A stretch of 37,820 nucleotides of DNA from Clostridiales bacterium (GCA_022780965.1 JALEUQ010000056.1:1-37820); one strand, 5' to 3'; positions 17,211-26,962 are shown, counted from the stretch's first letter. Program-made: numbers and translations. Notes: a model not told the origin generated them from the letters alone.

Positions 17211-18546
17211 TCTCTTTACCTCGTTCTAATTCATCTTCGTCAAGAACAGTTAACGTTATCTGTTCGATACGTCTGTCCCTGACTGAATCTATGCGAAATC
17301 TCAAATTATCGATATCAACAGTAACACCCAGGTCATCGCTATCTGGTATCTCACCAAGAATATCTATGAGAAGACCGCCGATGGTTTCACTGTTATCTGA
17401 GTCCAGGCTGATATCAAGTTCTTCGCTGATATCATCAAGGTACATGCTTCCGTCTATAATGAATTCAGTATCTGAAATCCTCTGAATTTCAGGTTCCACT
17501 TCATCATACTCGTCATCAATGTCTCCCATTACTTCCTCTATGATATCCTCCATAGTCACGATGCCTGAGAAACCGCCGTATTCATCTATGAGAATTGCAA
17601 TATGCTGCTTCGTAGTCTGGAGTTCATAAAACAATGTATCGATTTTTTTTGTTTCAGGCACCAGATACGGTTTTCGCAGTATGGTTCTGATATCTATATT
17701 GTCAAATCCTACTTCTCTTGCCTTTATCAGATAATCCTTAATATATAGAATGCCGATGATATTGTCGCTGTCATCCTCGTATACAGGAATTCTGGAGTAA
17801 TGCCACTCCATCAGTTCTTCGATATATTCTTCAGATGGTTCATTGATATCGATTGAGAATACATCTGTTCTAGGAGTCATGATTTCGAAGGCAAGCATAT
17901 CATCAAAGGCGAAGATGCTTGTAATCATCTTCATTCCCTCTTCATTGAGTTCGCCGCTTTCCTGTCCTGACTCCAGCATTGATACTACTTCATCTTCAGA
18001 ATATACAGCCTCAGTTACATCTGTCCTCTGCCTGAAAATCTTGAGAATAAGAACTGTCAGGCCGTTGACGATAACTGCAAGGGGTTTGAAAACGATGCAT
18101 ATGTACTTCACCTTACCGTAGGTTGACATTGCTATCTTGTCTGCGTAAAGCAGTGCCAGTCTTCTAGGCAGCATGATTCCAAGTACCATCATTATGAATG
18201 TCAGTATGAGTGTACATAAGATTATGGATATTGTCTGAACGAAAGGCAGTCCCATTTCTCCAACATAACGATTCAGTGTACCGCTTATATAATATGCTGT
18301 TATTGAGCTGGCAATGAACCCCAGAAAAACGTATGCGGACTCAATCATTAGAAGATAATTGTAAGGTTCTTCAGCAGTGTCAAGCATTGACTGAGCCTTG
18401 GAATTACCTTCCTGAGCAAGAGTTCTGATATTATTTTTGTTTATTGAATTCATGGCAGTGAAAGCTGCCGTAAGGTATCCGTTTACCAGGATAATTGCTG
18501 CGATTACTAATAAAATCTGCCAAAAGGGCCCCGGGTCAGATGACAT
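17191..18546 (-). CDS. CNNM/CorC (HlyC) family membrane protein with CBS pair
   Basis: A 451-residue integral membrane protein. The N-terminal CNNM (DUF21) domain has about four hydrophobic segments (about 8-30, 62-85, 100-125 and 145-170). A tandem CBS domain follows (MTPRTDVFSIDIN, SRIPVYEDDSDNIIGILYIKD, HIAILIDEYGGFSGIVTMEDIIEEVMGDI), and a CorC_HlyC transporter-associated domain ends the protein (FIIDGSMYLDDISEELDI). Relatives work in magnesium efflux or homeostasis, with nucleotide binding to the CBS pair. The tail is acidic and polar. It begins one base after the U32 gene stop, with AAAGGAG upstream, and overlaps asp23. Confidence 0.93.
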   Translation of the reverse strand: MSSDPGPFWQILLVIAAIILVNGYLTAAFTAMNSINKNNIRTLAQEGNSKAQSMLDTAEEPYNYLLMIESAYVFLGFIASSITAYYISGTLNRYVGEMGLPFVQTISIILCTLILTFIMMVLGIMLPRRLALLYADKIAMSTYGKVKYICIVFKPLAVIVNGLTVLILKIFRQRTDVTEAVYSEDEVVSMLESGQESGELNEEGMKMITSIFAFDDMLAFEIMTPRTDVFSIDINEPSEEYIEELMEWHYSRIPVYEDDSDNIIGILYIKDYLIKAREVGFDNIDIRTILRKPYLVPETKKIDTLFYELQTTKQHIAILIDEYGGFSGIVTMEDIIEEVMGDIDDEYDEVEPEIQRISDTEFIIDGSMYLDDISEELDISLDSDNSETIGGLLIDILGEIPDSDDLGVTVDIDNLRFRIDSVRDRRIEQITLTVLDEDELERGKENEQSEQ

Positions 18547-18547
18547 T

Positions 18548-19777
18548 CTATTCTCCTTTCTTTTTTCTAAGAATGTAATTTGGTTTTACAGGTTTATTCA
18601 TTTTAATATGCAGTATCTGCTGAGGATGAGGTGCAGATTCAATTGGATTGTCATCTTCATCCAGCAGTACAGTCAGTTTCTGTTCGAAATAATCTATGTC
18701 GGGTCCGAATACTTCGATTGTGTCCCCCAAGTTCATTTTGTTGCGCTGTTCAACCACCGCAATGGAAGAATCAGTATCGTAGCTGAGCACTTTACCGGTG
18801 AAGCTGTATTCTCTGGTATATGCACTGGTCTGATAATTCTGATCTTCGTTAGTAGGTTTGTCATAATAAAAACCGGTTGTGAATTCCCTGTGACTTGCTT
18901 TGAGCATTTCGTTGTACCAGCTGTAATCGAACGAATAATTCTCAGGATCTGCCATATATGAATCTATCGCTTTCCTGTAAGCACTAACCACAGTTGCTAC
19001 ATAGAAGACGCTCTTCATACGTCCTTCAATTTTGAACGATGAAACACCGGCATCAATCAGATCCGGCAGATGTTCAAGCATGCACAAATCTTTGGAATTC
19101 ATTATATATGTTCCGCGGTTGTCCTCTTCAACCGGATAGTACTCACCCGGTCTCTTCTCTTCTACAAGCTTGTACTTCCATCGGCATGGATGTGCACACA
19201 TACCTCTGTTGGCATCCCTGTCAATCATGTAGTTGCTGAGCAGACATCTGCCTGAATATGAAATGCACATGGCGCCGTGGACGAATGATTCCAGGTCCAT
19301 GTCTTCAGGTATTCTCTGTCTGATTTCACGAATTTCGCCTAATGTAAGTTCTCGTGCGAGAACAAGCCGCTTGACTCCCATGTTGTACCAGAAATTGGCA
19401 GTAACGTAATTGGTCATATTGGCCTGAGTTGAAATGTGAAGCTCGGCGTCAGGAATGACATCCTTAAGCACTGTAATCACGCCGGGATCTGATACTATGA
19501 AGGCATCAATGGGAATGTGTCTGATTGATTCAAGATATCTTCTCAAAGGTTCGATGTCTTCATTGTGAGCGAAAATGTTCATAGCCATATGGCATTTGGC
19601 GCCTTTGGAATGGGCGTATTCTACACCCTCTTCTATCTCAGGGATTGTCAGATTACCTGCACCGGCCCTCAGCGAAAACATCTCTCCGCCGAAGTATACA
19701 GCGTCAGCGCCGTATTCTACTGCTATTTTAAGTTTTTCAAGATCTCCCGCAGGAGCAAGTAGTTCGATTTTGTTCAT
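18548..19777 (-). CDS. U32 family protein, probable tRNA uridine hydroxylation enzyme (TrhP-like)
   Basis: A 409-residue U32 family protein starting with KIELLAPAGDLEKLKIAVEYGADAVYFGG. It has four conserved cysteines, C171, C178, C194 and C198, spaced as expected for the iron-sulfur site of the family. In B. subtilis, YrrN/YrrO (TrhP1/P2) make 5-hydroxyuridine at tRNA position 34 from prephenate; E. coli TrhP and RlhA are related. The next gene upstream in transcription is the TrmR-like methyltransferase, overlapping by four bases (ATGA), as the two steps of 5-methoxyuridine synthesis would be. The peptidase name of the family is probably misleading here. Single copy in the window; a split pair as in Bacillus is not seen. 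Confidence 0.85.
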   Translation of the reverse strand: MNKIELLAPAGDLEKLKIAVEYGADAVYFGGEMFSLRAGAGNLTIPEIEEGVEYAHSKGAKCHMAMNIFAHNEDIEPLRRYLESIRHIPIDAFIVSDPGVITVLKDVIPDAELHISTQANMTNYVTANFWYNMGVKRLVLARELTLGEIREIRQRIPEDMDLESFVHGAMCISYSGRCLLSNYMIDRDANRGMCAHPCRWKYKLVEEKRPGEYYPVEEDNRGTYIMNSKDLCMLEHLPDLIDAGVSSFKIEGRMKSVFYVATVVSAYRKAIDSYMADPENYSFDYSWYNEMLKASHREFTTGFYYDKPTNEDQNYQTSAYTREYSFTGKVLSYDTDSSIAVVEQRNKMNLGDTIEVFGPDIDYFEQKLTVLLDEDDNPIESAPHPQQILHIKMNKPVKPNYILRKKKGE

Positions 19778-20442
19778 TTCCTGTCTATTATGCTTACGGA
19801 AACACCATCTCCTATGGGGAGAATGGATGTATCCGCATATTCAAGATTATTTATATAATCGAGAAACTCGCGCATTTTCCTTATGCTTGTTCTGTATCTT
19901 CTGTTTGTGTCAAATTCATCAGAGGCTGTCATGCCTTTCATGAGTACATTGTCACAAATAATCATGGCATCATCGGTGCAGAGAGGGATAATAAGATCCC
20001 AGAACTCACGGTAGTGGCTCTTGGCTGCGTCTATGAAAACCATATCGTATTTCCTCTGTTCATCAAATGAGGACAGGGTTTCTCTAGCATCACCATAAAT
20101 GATGTCAATCCTGTCTTGGCAATTGAAATTACTGATGTTTGACCTTGCCGCATCATACATGTTTCTGTCTGCTTCAATGGTGGTAACATGAGCATCAGAA
20201 CCAAGAGCGAAACATATAGCTGAATATCCTACTGCTGTACCGATTTCAAGTATTGAGGAAGGATTGCGAAGCTTCAGAAGCATTAAAATGAAACTCTCTG
20301 CATCTTTGAGTATTACAGGGACGTGATTTGCTTCTGCGAAGCTTCTAAGCTCTTCAAGTTCAGGATTGCTGTTGACATACATTGAATCAACATATGATGC
20401 CACTATTGAATTTATTATCGCGCCAGATCTTCTTTTGTCCAC
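19774..20442 (-). CDS. trmR: SAM-dependent O-methyltransferase, probable tRNA 5-hydroxyuridine methyltransferase
   Basis: A 222-residue class I O-methyltransferase of the YrrM/TrmR type. The SAM loop is SILEIGTAVGYSAICFAL (about 60-77), with DMVFIDAAKSHYREFWDL as the motif around the metal and substrate site, and DNVLMKG later. TrmR converts 5-hydroxyuridine to 5-methoxyuridine at the tRNA wobble position. Its coupling to the U32 gene supports this over a catechol methyltransferase. Translation starts at GTG (20440-20442) behind AAGGAG at five bases, inside the 3' end of mltG (28-bp overlap). Confidence 0.85.
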   Translation of the reverse strand: MDKRRSGAIINSIVASYVDSMYVNSNPELEELRSFAEANHVPVILKDAESFILMLLKLRNPSSILEIGTAVGYSAICFALGSDAHVTTIEADRNMYDAARSNISNFNCQDRIDIIYGDARETLSSFDEQRKYDMVFIDAAKSHYREFWDLIIPLCTDDAMIICDNVLMKGMTASDEFDTNRRYRTSIRKMREFLDYINNLEYADTSILPIGDGVSVSIIDRK

Positions 20443-21479
20443 GGATGCTCCTTAATATTCTTTGAGTGGCCTGCCTGATCCTTGGCATAGTATACTGTGC
20501 CGTCAGGACCTGCATAGAAGAATAAATCATCAGTATCTTCATAATTGATTACAGCATCCATGTCAACTGTCGGCACTGCACAGATAGGACCCGGAGTCAG
20601 ACCGGTAAACTTCCTTGTATTATACGGATTGTCTGAACTGAGCTGAGCTGTGTTAAGGTCAACCCTGTCTTCCTGGAATATGTAGCATACTGTTACATCA
20701 CTTCCAAGGCTGATTCCCTTCTCGAGTCTGTTCATGAACACACCTGCGATATGCGGTGCTTCAGACTCGTTGCTTCCACCCTCTTTGCAAACTATGGATG
20801 CGAGAGAAAGGAATTCATTTACAGTGAATCCAGTTGCTTCGATGGCATCTTTTCTCTCTGTAAGTTTCTTGTCCATCTGATCCAGCATCATTTCTGTTAC
20901 ACCTTCAATTGAAGGGTTGGAATCAGTTATGAAATATGTGTTTGGGGCAAGATAGCCTTCAAGCGGATACATGACATCCTTGTTCAGAATGTCTTCTGTC
21001 AGGAACCAGTACTTATCTATCAGCTCTCTAAGATATTTCTCATCAGACCACTTAGCCAGAATTTCTTTGGAAGAGAACGGAATTTCTTTGGCCAGAAGCT
21101 CTGCGTTCTGTGCAAGTCTGTACCCTTCCTTCATTTCGAAGGACTGTTTGGAAATGTAGTTGAAGTCGCCTGTATTGATTGCCTTCATTATTTCAGTAAA
21201 CGACATGGATTTACTGAAAATGTAAGTATTGGCCTGCAGGCTGCTGTATCGACCTATGCGAGCCTGTACTTTGGCAACGGTCTTGTTCTTTATAAGACCC
21301 TGATCATCAAGAATTTCAACTATTGATGATGCTCCGCTGCCCTGAGGTACAGTTACTGATATTTCCTCTGAATTGTCCGGATCCACTGCGCCAAGTCCGT
21401 TAACGTAGTAAACACCGCCTGCTCCAAGAATCAGCACAACGATTGCAAGAATAATAACAAGTGGCTTAAGTCTGCTCAT
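20415..21479 (-). CDS. mltG: Endolytic murein transglycosylase MltG
   Basis: MltG cleaves nascent glycan strands at the membrane and sets their length. A membrane anchor (PLVIILAIVVLILGAGGVYYV) near the N-terminus precedes a LysM-like ISVTVPQGSGASSIVEIL segment and the YceG domain. The catalytic glutamate lies in SLASIVCKEGGSNESE, followed by HIAGVFMNRLEKGISLGSDVTV and SDNPYNTRKFTGLTPGPIC, typical of the family. Two ATGs compete; I use 21477-21479 because GAGGA stands five bases away, while the one at 21489-21491 has a weaker AAGAAG. The gene begins directly after the hairpin terminator behind efp, so it needs read-through or a promoter hidden there. Confidence 0.92.
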   Translation of the reverse strand: MSRLKPLVIILAIVVLILGAGGVYYVNGLGAVDPDNSEEISVTVPQGSGASSIVEILDDQGLIKNKTVAKVQARIGRYSSLQANTYIFSKSMSFTEIMKAINTGDFNYISKQSFEMKEGYRLAQNAELLAKEIPFSSKEILAKWSDEKYLRELIDKYWFLTEDILNKDVMYPLEGYLAPNTYFITDSNPSIEGVTEMMLDQMDKKLTERKDAIEATGFTVNEFLSLASIVCKEGGSNESEAPHIAGVFMNRLEKGISLGSDVTVCYIFQEDRVDLNTAQLSSDNPYNTRKFTGLTPGPICAVPTVDMDAVINYEDTDDLFFYAGPDGTVYYAKDQAGHSKNIKEHPWTKEDLAR

Positions 21480-21497
21480 CTTAGTCCTCATTTCTTC

Positions 21498-21529
21498 TTA
21501 AAAAGCAAAGGGACGAATTCACGTCCCTT
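21498..21529 (-). terminator. Rho-independent terminator or attenuator after efp
   Basis: On the minus strand the 8-bp stem AAGGGACG and CGTCCCTT encloses a six-base loop and is followed by TTTGCTTTTT. The hairpin begins 13 bases after the efp stop. The T-rich tract ends only a few bases before the mltG ribosome site, so it must either end most efp transcripts or act as an attenuator of mltG. Confidence 0.75.
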
Positions 21530-21542
21530 CAAAGTTGCTAAC

Positions 21543-22103
21543 TTATTTTGATCTACCGAGGTAGTCACCAGTTCTTGTATCAATCTGGATTACTTCACCT
21601 TCATTAATGAAGATAGGAACCTGAATAACTGCACCTGTTTCAACTGTAGCAGCCTTTGTTACGTTAGTAGCTGTGTCACCTTTAACGCCCGGTTCAGTAT
21701 CAATTACCTTAAGGTCAACGAAATTAGGTGCATCTACCTGGAACGCATTACCCTTGTAGAACTTGATTGTTGCTTCATCGTTCTCTCTAAGGTATTTCAT
21801 TGCTTCTTCTACCTGATCGAATGTAAGAGGAATCTGATCGTATGATTCAGGGTCCATGAAGTAGTAAAGTTCTCCGTCGTTATAAAGATACTGCATTACC
21901 TTAGTCTCAATGTGAGCTTTAGGGAATTTGGCAGTTGGGTTGAATGATTCTTCTTTAATTGAACCAGTAAGAATGTTCTTGTGCTTAGTTCTTACGAAAG
22001 CTGCACCCTTACCAGGCTTAACATGCTGGAAATCAAGTACCAGATGTGGCTGTCCGTCAATCTCGAAAGTAATACCTTTTCTGAAATCGCCTGCTGTAAT
22101 CAT
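21543..22103 (-). CDS. efp: Translation elongation factor P
   Basis: EF-P relieves ribosomes stalled at polyproline stretches. The 186 residues comprise the KOW-like N-domain and two OB domains; the tip loop reads [12 protein letters not shown] with the lysine at residue 32, the position that Bacillus modifies with 5-aminopentanol. The C-terminal signature [26 protein letters not shown] is complete. A strong GGAAGG ribosome site precedes the ATG, and a dedicated promoter sits upstream. The hairpin 13 bases after the stop indicates that efp is mainly a monocistronic unit. Confidence 0.98.
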   Translation of the reverse strand: MITAGDFRKGITFEIDGQPHLVLDFQHVKPGKGAAFVRTKHKNILTGSIKEESFNPTAKFPKAHIETKVMQYLYNDGELYYFMDPESYDQIPLTFDQVEEAMKYLRENDEATIKFYKGNAFQVDAPNFVDLKVIDTEPGVKGDTATNVTKAATVETGAVIQVPIFINEGEVIQIDTRTGDYLGRSK

Positions 22104-22154
22104 AATTTTGACCTTCCTTATTTTAAATTCAATTTACTTCTAAAAATCAGCATA

Positions 22155-22183
22155 ATTATATCAAAAAAACCTTCTCTTAACAA
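22155..22183 (-). promoter_or_regulatory. Promoter of efp
   Basis: The minus strand shows TTGTTA (22178-22183), a 17-bp spacer and TATAAT (22155-22160). The -10 is perfect and the -35 is four of six. It starts four bases after the ylbF stop, giving efp a leader of about 45 nt. A T-run in the spacer may add promoter strength. Predicted by sequence only. Confidence 0.65.
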
Positions 22184-22186
22184 GTC

Positions 22187-22534
22187 TTATTCCATTCCCG
22201 GAAGACCTTCAAGACCTGCTGCTTCTGCTACGATTTTGTAAACATCAGCCATCATCATTGAGAATGTCATCTGATTCTGCAGATACTGAGCTGCTGTTGG
22301 ATCCTGCATAAGAACTGCTGACAGCTGCTGAAGGCTCTGAAGCGCTTCGGGACCGGGCTGCTGACCCATCATTGCTGCAGTCTGGAATTCAATCTGCTTT
22401 TTCATGAAATCATCGATGGTTTCTTTTAACTGTGGGTTTGCTTCAACAGCTTTCTTTGACATGTCATAACGTTTGAATTCTTCTGATTCTTTGATAGCGG
22501 CTGCAAGTTCATGAGCCTGATTATATACGTTCAT
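22187..22534 (-). CDS. YlbF/YmcA family protein
   Basis: A 115-residue helical protein of the YlbF/YmcA family. The core is MNVYNQAHELAAAIKESEEFKRYDMSKK followed by NPQLKETIDDFMKKQIE, with a C-terminal hydrophobic helix. In Bacillus, YlbF, YmcA and YaaT form the Y-complex, which directs RNase Y-dependent mRNA maturation. Here the gene lies 11 bp downstream of the RNase J gene, so a role in RNA decay fits the context. The Met- and Gln-rich middle (AAMMGQQPGPEALQSLQQL) is unusual in composition. Which paralogue it represents is not clear. Confidence 0.88.
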   Translation of the reverse strand: MNVYNQAHELAAAIKESEEFKRYDMSKKAVEANPQLKETIDDFMKKQIEFQTAAMMGQQPGPEALQSLQQLSAVLMQDPTAAQYLQNQMTFSMMMADVYKIVAEAAGLEGLPGME

Positions 22535-22545
22535 ATTTACTCCTT

Positions 22546-24420
22546 CTATACTTCTAGAAATATCGGCAGAATTACCGGACTTCTCTTAGTCCTGTTGTAT
22601 ATGAATTTCTTCAGACCTTCTCTCACCGCAGTCTTCATGCTGTTCCAGTCCTTGATATTCTTATCAAGACAGCTGTTGATAATATCCTCGGCATGATGTC
22701 TGGCAGCGTCAATAAGGTCTTCGTTTTCACGTACATACACAAAACCTCTCGAGATAATGTCAGGACCTGATGCAATTGATCTGGCATCCTTGTCTATGGC
22801 AGCGACAAGGATAATCAGTCCTGATTCAGAAAGAAGCCTTCTGTCTCTGAGCACAATGTTTCCTACATCTCCAACTCCGAGTCCGTCAACCATTATGCCG
22901 TCCGCATCACATACATGATTCTCTTTGACAGCAGTTTTGCCTGTTATTGTCAGGGCATCGCCGTTGTTTAGGATAAACACATTATCTTTTGATTTGCCGA
23001 GTTCCTGAGCCAGTTCTGCATGAGCCTGCAGATGTCTGTACTCACCGTGAACAGGCATGAAATACTTTGGTCTGATAAGTGCATGCATGAGTTTAAGTTC
23101 TTCTCTGCTGGCGTGACCCGACACATGTATTTCCGCAATGTCTGAATATATTACTTCAGCACCTTTTTCGATCAGTTTGTTTACTACATTGGCAACTGTA
23201 ATTTCGTTGCCGGGAACCGGTGATGAGCTTAGGATAACTCTGTCTCCGGGTTTGATTTTAACTGCCTTGTGCTCATTTGCCGCCATTCTTGCAAGAGCAG
23301 ACATTGGTTCTCCCTGACTTCCGGTTGTAATTATTACAAGTTCTTTGTCGGAATAATTCCTGGCCTGATTAATATCTATTATTGTATTCTTAGGAACATC
23401 GATGTAACCAAGTTCCTGAGCCAGATCCACAACGGTAACCATGCTCCGTCCAGATACGGCAACCTTCCTGCCGTTCTGCTGCGCAAGATCGATTATCTTC
23501 TTGATTCTATGCACATTTGAAGAGAATGTGGCGATAATAATTCGGCTTTTGGCATCTCTGAAAATGCCGTCGAGAGTTTCACCGACAACTCTCTCTGACG
23601 GTGTGTATCCCTGCCTGAATACATTAGTGCTTTCCGCCATCATCAGCAGCACACCTTCGTCTCCCACCCTGGCAAGTCTTGCAAGATCTATTGGATCACC
23701 ATCTACAGGGGTGTAGTCTATTTTGAAGTCACCGGTATGGAATACCCTTCCTGCCGGTGTATCGATGCTGAAACAAAGCGAATCAACAATTGAATGAGTG
23801 ATTCTGATAGCTTCAACTTTAAAGTTGCTGCCGATTCTGAATGTTTCTCCAGCGTTTACTACGTTAAGTTTGGCCGTGAGACCGTGTTCCTTCAGCTTGT
23901 TCTCTATGAGACCCAGAGGGAATCTGTTGCCGTACACAGGAATGTTCAGCTCTTTGATAAGATACGGAACAGCTCCTATGTGGTCCTCGTGTCCATGTGT
24001 AATCAGAAGACCGAGTATCTTCTTGCCTGAATTCTTCAGATATGAAAAATCAGGGATTACTTTGTCGATGCCGAACATGTCGTCATCAGGAAAAGACAAA
24101 CCGCAGTCAATGATAATAATTTCGTTCTCATATTCGATTGCAGTCATGTTCTTTCCTATTTCGTGGAGTCCGCCCAAAGGAATGATTCTGACCTTTTCCG
24201 GCGGTTTCTTGGCATTTGCAGCCTTTGATTTTGGTTTTGCCTTTGCTTTTACTTTTGGTTTTGCCGGTTTCTTTTCGGGAGCATTCTTTTCCGCTTTTGC
24301 TTTCGTTCTTCCAATGCTCCTGGCAGGACTCTTGCGGGCAGCCTTTCCACGTGAAGACTGTCCGCCTGTAGTCAGACTTTTCGTCAGTCCTGCAGAAACC
24401 TGTTTAGGTTTTTCGTTCAT
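22546..24420 (-). CDS. rnj: Ribonuclease J with basic N-terminal extension
   Basis: RNase J is a metallo-beta-lactamase/beta-CASP nuclease with endo- and 5'-exonuclease activity in mRNA decay and rRNA maturation. The metal site is THGHEDHIGA (H142, H144, D146, H147), with HTGDFKID and later VSGHASREEL and PVHGEYRHL. The domain starts at VRIIPLGGLHEIGKN (about 77). Before it lies a 76-residue Lys/Ala/Pro-rich segment with repeated KPK/KAK units, lacking any fold signature; similar extensions occur in clostridial RNase J. It may bind RNA or ribosomes. The C-terminus IKDWNSMKTAVREGLKKFIYNRTKRSP matches the family, so the protein is complete at 624 residues. Confidence 0.95.
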   Translation of the reverse strand: MNEKPKQVSAGLTKSLTTGGQSSRGKAARKSPARSIGRTKAKAEKNAPEKKPAKPKVKAKAKPKSKAANAKKPPEKVRIIPLGGLHEIGKNMTAIEYENEIIIIDCGLSFPDDDMFGIDKVIPDFSYLKNSGKKILGLLITHGHEDHIGAVPYLIKELNIPVYGNRFPLGLIENKLKEHGLTAKLNVVNAGETFRIGSNFKVEAIRITHSIVDSLCFSIDTPAGRVFHTGDFKIDYTPVDGDPIDLARLARVGDEGVLLMMAESTNVFRQGYTPSERVVGETLDGIFRDAKSRIIIATFSSNVHRIKKIIDLAQQNGRKVAVSGRSMVTVVDLAQELGYIDVPKNTIIDINQARNYSDKELVIITTGSQGEPMSALARMAANEHKAVKIKPGDRVILSSSPVPGNEITVANVVNKLIEKGAEVIYSDIAEIHVSGHASREELKLMHALIRPKYFMPVHGEYRHLQAHAELAQELGKSKDNVFILNNGDALTITGKTAVKENHVCDADGIMVDGLGVGDVGNIVLRDRRLLSESGLIILVAAIDKDARSIASGPDIISRGFVYVRENEDLIDAARHHAEDIINSCLDKNIKDWNSMKTAVREGLKKFIYNRTKRSPVILPIFLEV

Positions 24421-24466
24421 ATACTTCCTTCCTGATTAAGGTTAACCAGGCAAGTATTAAATTGAT

Positions 24467-26962
24467 TTATTTTACTACAATGTTAATCAGCTTGTTAGGC
24501 ACTGCGATTACCTTAACAACATTCTTGCCTTCTGTTAACGCCTTAACCTTCTCATCTTCCATTGCAACCTTCTGCATTTCTTCTCTTGACAGATCACCTG
24601 CAATGTTCATCTTTTCTTTAATTTTACCGTTAATCTGCACTACGATTTCTACTGTATCCTTAACGAGTGCGCTTTCATCGAATTCAGGCCACATCTGATT
24701 GTGAACAGAACCTTCCTGTTCCAGATGCTCCCACATTTCTTCTGTAACGTGAGGAACAAACGGTGCCAGCATTACTACCAGATTTCTTACTGCAGTACCA
24801 TAGAGAGCTTCATTGATTTCTCCGTCTCTGTACTTGTACATTTCATTTACCAGTTCCATTATTGAACTGATTGCAGTGTTGAAGTTGAATCTTTCACCGA
24901 TGTCATCTGATACCTTCTTGATAGTATAGTTCATCACATAGTTAAGGTTCTTGTCAGCATCATTTCTGATTTCATATGAACCATCGCCGACTTTATAATC
25001 TCTGGCGAAATCATAAACCATTCTGTAAACTCTGTTGATGAATCTGTAGCTGCCTTCAACACCCTGATCTGACCATTCCAGTTCTCTTTCCGGCGGTGCT
25101 GCAAAGAGAATGAACATTCTTGCAGTATCTGCACCGTACTTGCTGATGATTTCAGCAGGACTTACAACGTTGCCGATTGATTTGCTCATTTTGGCAACCA
25201 GATACTCACCCTTTTCGTTAGTGTATCCCTTAGTAACCATTCCCTGAGTCAGCAGGTTCTTGAAAGGTTCTTCAGTGCTTACAAGTCCCAGGTCGTACAG
25301 AGCCATCTGGAAGAATCTGGCATACATCAGGTGGAGAATGGCATGTTCAACTCCGCCGATATACTGGTCAACATTCATCCAGTATTTAACCTTGTCAAAG
25401 TTAAATGCTTCATTCTCGTTTGATGCATCACAGTATCTCAGGAAGTACCATGATGAATCAAGGAAAGTATCCATGGTATCGATTTCTCTAGTCGCAGGCT
25501 TGCCGCAGCATGGACATACAGCATTCTGGAAAGTTTTGCTGGTTGCTATTGGCGACTCGCCCTTGCCTGTGAATTCAACGTCTTCCGGAAGAAGAACAGG
25601 AAGATTTTCTTCCTTCTCAGGGTTCCATCCGCAGTCTTCACAGTAAATCATAGGGATAGGTGTTCCCCAGTATCTCTGTCTTGAAATCAGCCAGTCTCTC
25701 AGCTTGTAGTTGGTAGTCTCCTTGCCGAATCCCTCTTCTTCTACATGCTTGATCATTGCAGCGATGGCATCCTTGTTGTTCATTCCGTCCATGAAACCTG
25801 AGTTGATCATTGTACCTTCAGCAACAAATGCCTCAGTAAGGTTGTTCAGATCGATTTCAGGATCACCGGGATCAACTACAGGAATGATTTCACAGTCAAA
25901 CTTCTTGGCGAAATCAAAGTCACGAGTGTCGTGAGCAGGTACTGCCATGATAGCTCCTGTTCCGTATCCCATGAGTACGTAGTCCGAAATGAAAATAGGA
26001 ACTTTCTTGCCGTTAATAGGATTGATAGCATATCTGCCTGTGAATACACCTGTCTTCTCGTTTGAAGTAGATGTTCTGTCGATATCGCTCATGTGCTGAA
26101 CTTTCTCAACATATTCATTTACAGCTGCTTCATATTCTGTTCCTGCTACCATTTCCTGAAGGTATGGATGTTCAGGTGCCATTACCATGTATGTTACACC
26201 ATAAAGAGTATCTGCTCTTGTAGTGTAGATGTCCATGTCCTTGTCAAATCCGTCGATTTTGAAAGTAATCTGCGCACCGTGGCTTTTGCCGATCCAGTTT
26301 CTCTGCATTGTCTTAACCTTTTCAGGCCAGCCCGGCAGTTTATCCAGATTCTCAAGCAGTCTGTCTGCATAGTCAGTAATCTTGAAGTACCACTGTGACA
26401 GGCTCTTCTTGGTTACAGGTGACTTGCATCTTTCGCATTTGCCGTCAACTACCTGCTCGTTGGCAAGTACAGTCTGGCAGCTTGGACACCAGTTAACAGG
26501 ATTGTCCTTCTTGTATGCCAGTCCCTTCTTGTAGAACTGGATGAATATCCACTGCATCCATCTATAGTAATCAGGCTTGCATGTAGCAACAATTCTGTCC
26601 CAGTCGTATGAGAGGCCCAGTTCTTTTAACTGTGCTGTCATTTCATCCATATTAGAATAAGTCCAGTCAGCAGGCGGAGTTCCGTTCTTGATTGCCGCAT
26701 TCTCTGCAGGCAGTCCGAATGAGTCATATCCCATTGGGTGCAGAACGTTAAAGCCCTTCATTCTCTTGTATCTGGCCAGAACGTCGCCTATTGAATAGTT
26801 TCTTACATGACCCATGTGAAGTTTGCCTGATGGATATGGGAACATCTCGAGAACATAGTATTTCTCTTTATCAGGATCTTCTGTGACCTTGAAAGCGTTC
26901 TCACTCTCCCATTTACTCTGCCACTTCTTTTCAATTTCGCCGAAATTGTACTTTTCCAACAT
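24467..26962 (-). CDS. leuS: Leucyl-tRNA synthetase
   Basis: LeuS charges tRNA-Leu. The class I HIGH motif is [15 protein letters not shown] near residues 42-56, and KMSKS is [11 protein letters not shown] near 580. A CP1 editing domain between them contains the [14 protein letters not shown] segment and [17 protein letters not shown], needed to hydrolyse mischarged products. A zinc-ribbon-like [21 protein letters not shown] is visible in the insert, with a second CEDCG/CPCCG pair. At 831 residues it has normal length. No T-box leader is present: only 20 bp separate it from rsfS. Confidence 0.98.
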   Translation of the reverse strand: MLEKYNFGEIEKKWQSKWESENAFKVTEDPDKEKYYVLEMFPYPSGKLHMGHVRNYSIGDVLARYKRMKGFNVLHPMGYDSFGLPAENAAIKNGTPPADWTYSNMDEMTAQLKELGLSYDWDRIVATCKPDYYRWMQWIFIQFYKKGLAYKKDNPVNWCPSCQTVLANEQVVDGKCERCKSPVTKKSLSQWYFKITDYADRLLENLDKLPGWPEKVKTMQRNWIGKSHGAQITFKIDGFDKDMDIYTTRADTLYGVTYMVMAPEHPYLQEMVAGTEYEAAVNEYVEKVQHMSDIDRTSTSNEKTGVFTGRYAINPINGKKVPIFISDYVLMGYGTGAIMAVPAHDTRDFDFAKKFDCEIIPVVDPGDPEIDLNNLTEAFVAEGTMINSGFMDGMNNKDAIAAMIKHVEEEGFGKETTNYKLRDWLISRQRYWGTPIPMIYCEDCGWNPEKEENLPVLLPEDVEFTGKGESPIATSKTFQNAVCPCCGKPATREIDTMDTFLDSSWYFLRYCDASNENEAFNFDKVKYWMNVDQYIGGVEHAILHLMYARFFQMALYDLGLVSTEEPFKNLLTQGMVTKGYTNEKGEYLVAKMSKSIGNVVSPAEIISKYGADTARMFILFAAPPERELEWSDQGVEGSYRFINRVYRMVYDFARDYKVGDGSYEIRNDADKNLNYVMNYTIKKVSDDIGERFNFNTAISSIMELVNEMYKYRDGEINEALYGTAVRNLVVMLAPFVPHVTEEMWEHLEQEGSVHNQMWPEFDESALVKDTVEIVVQINGKIKEKMNIAGDLSREEMQKVAMEDEKVKALTEGKNVVKVIAVPNKLINIVVK

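Noticed and set aside
23798..24439. 213-codon plus-strand frame opposite the RNase J 5' end
   Set aside because: Its Phe/Ala/Gly-rich end is the complement of the Lys/Ala/Pro-rich tail; it is a shadow of that low-complexity DNA.
24421..24466. Short inverted repeat (CCTG...CAGG) between leuS and the RNase J gene
   Set aside because: Only four pairs with a 12-base loop and no T-run; not a credible terminator.
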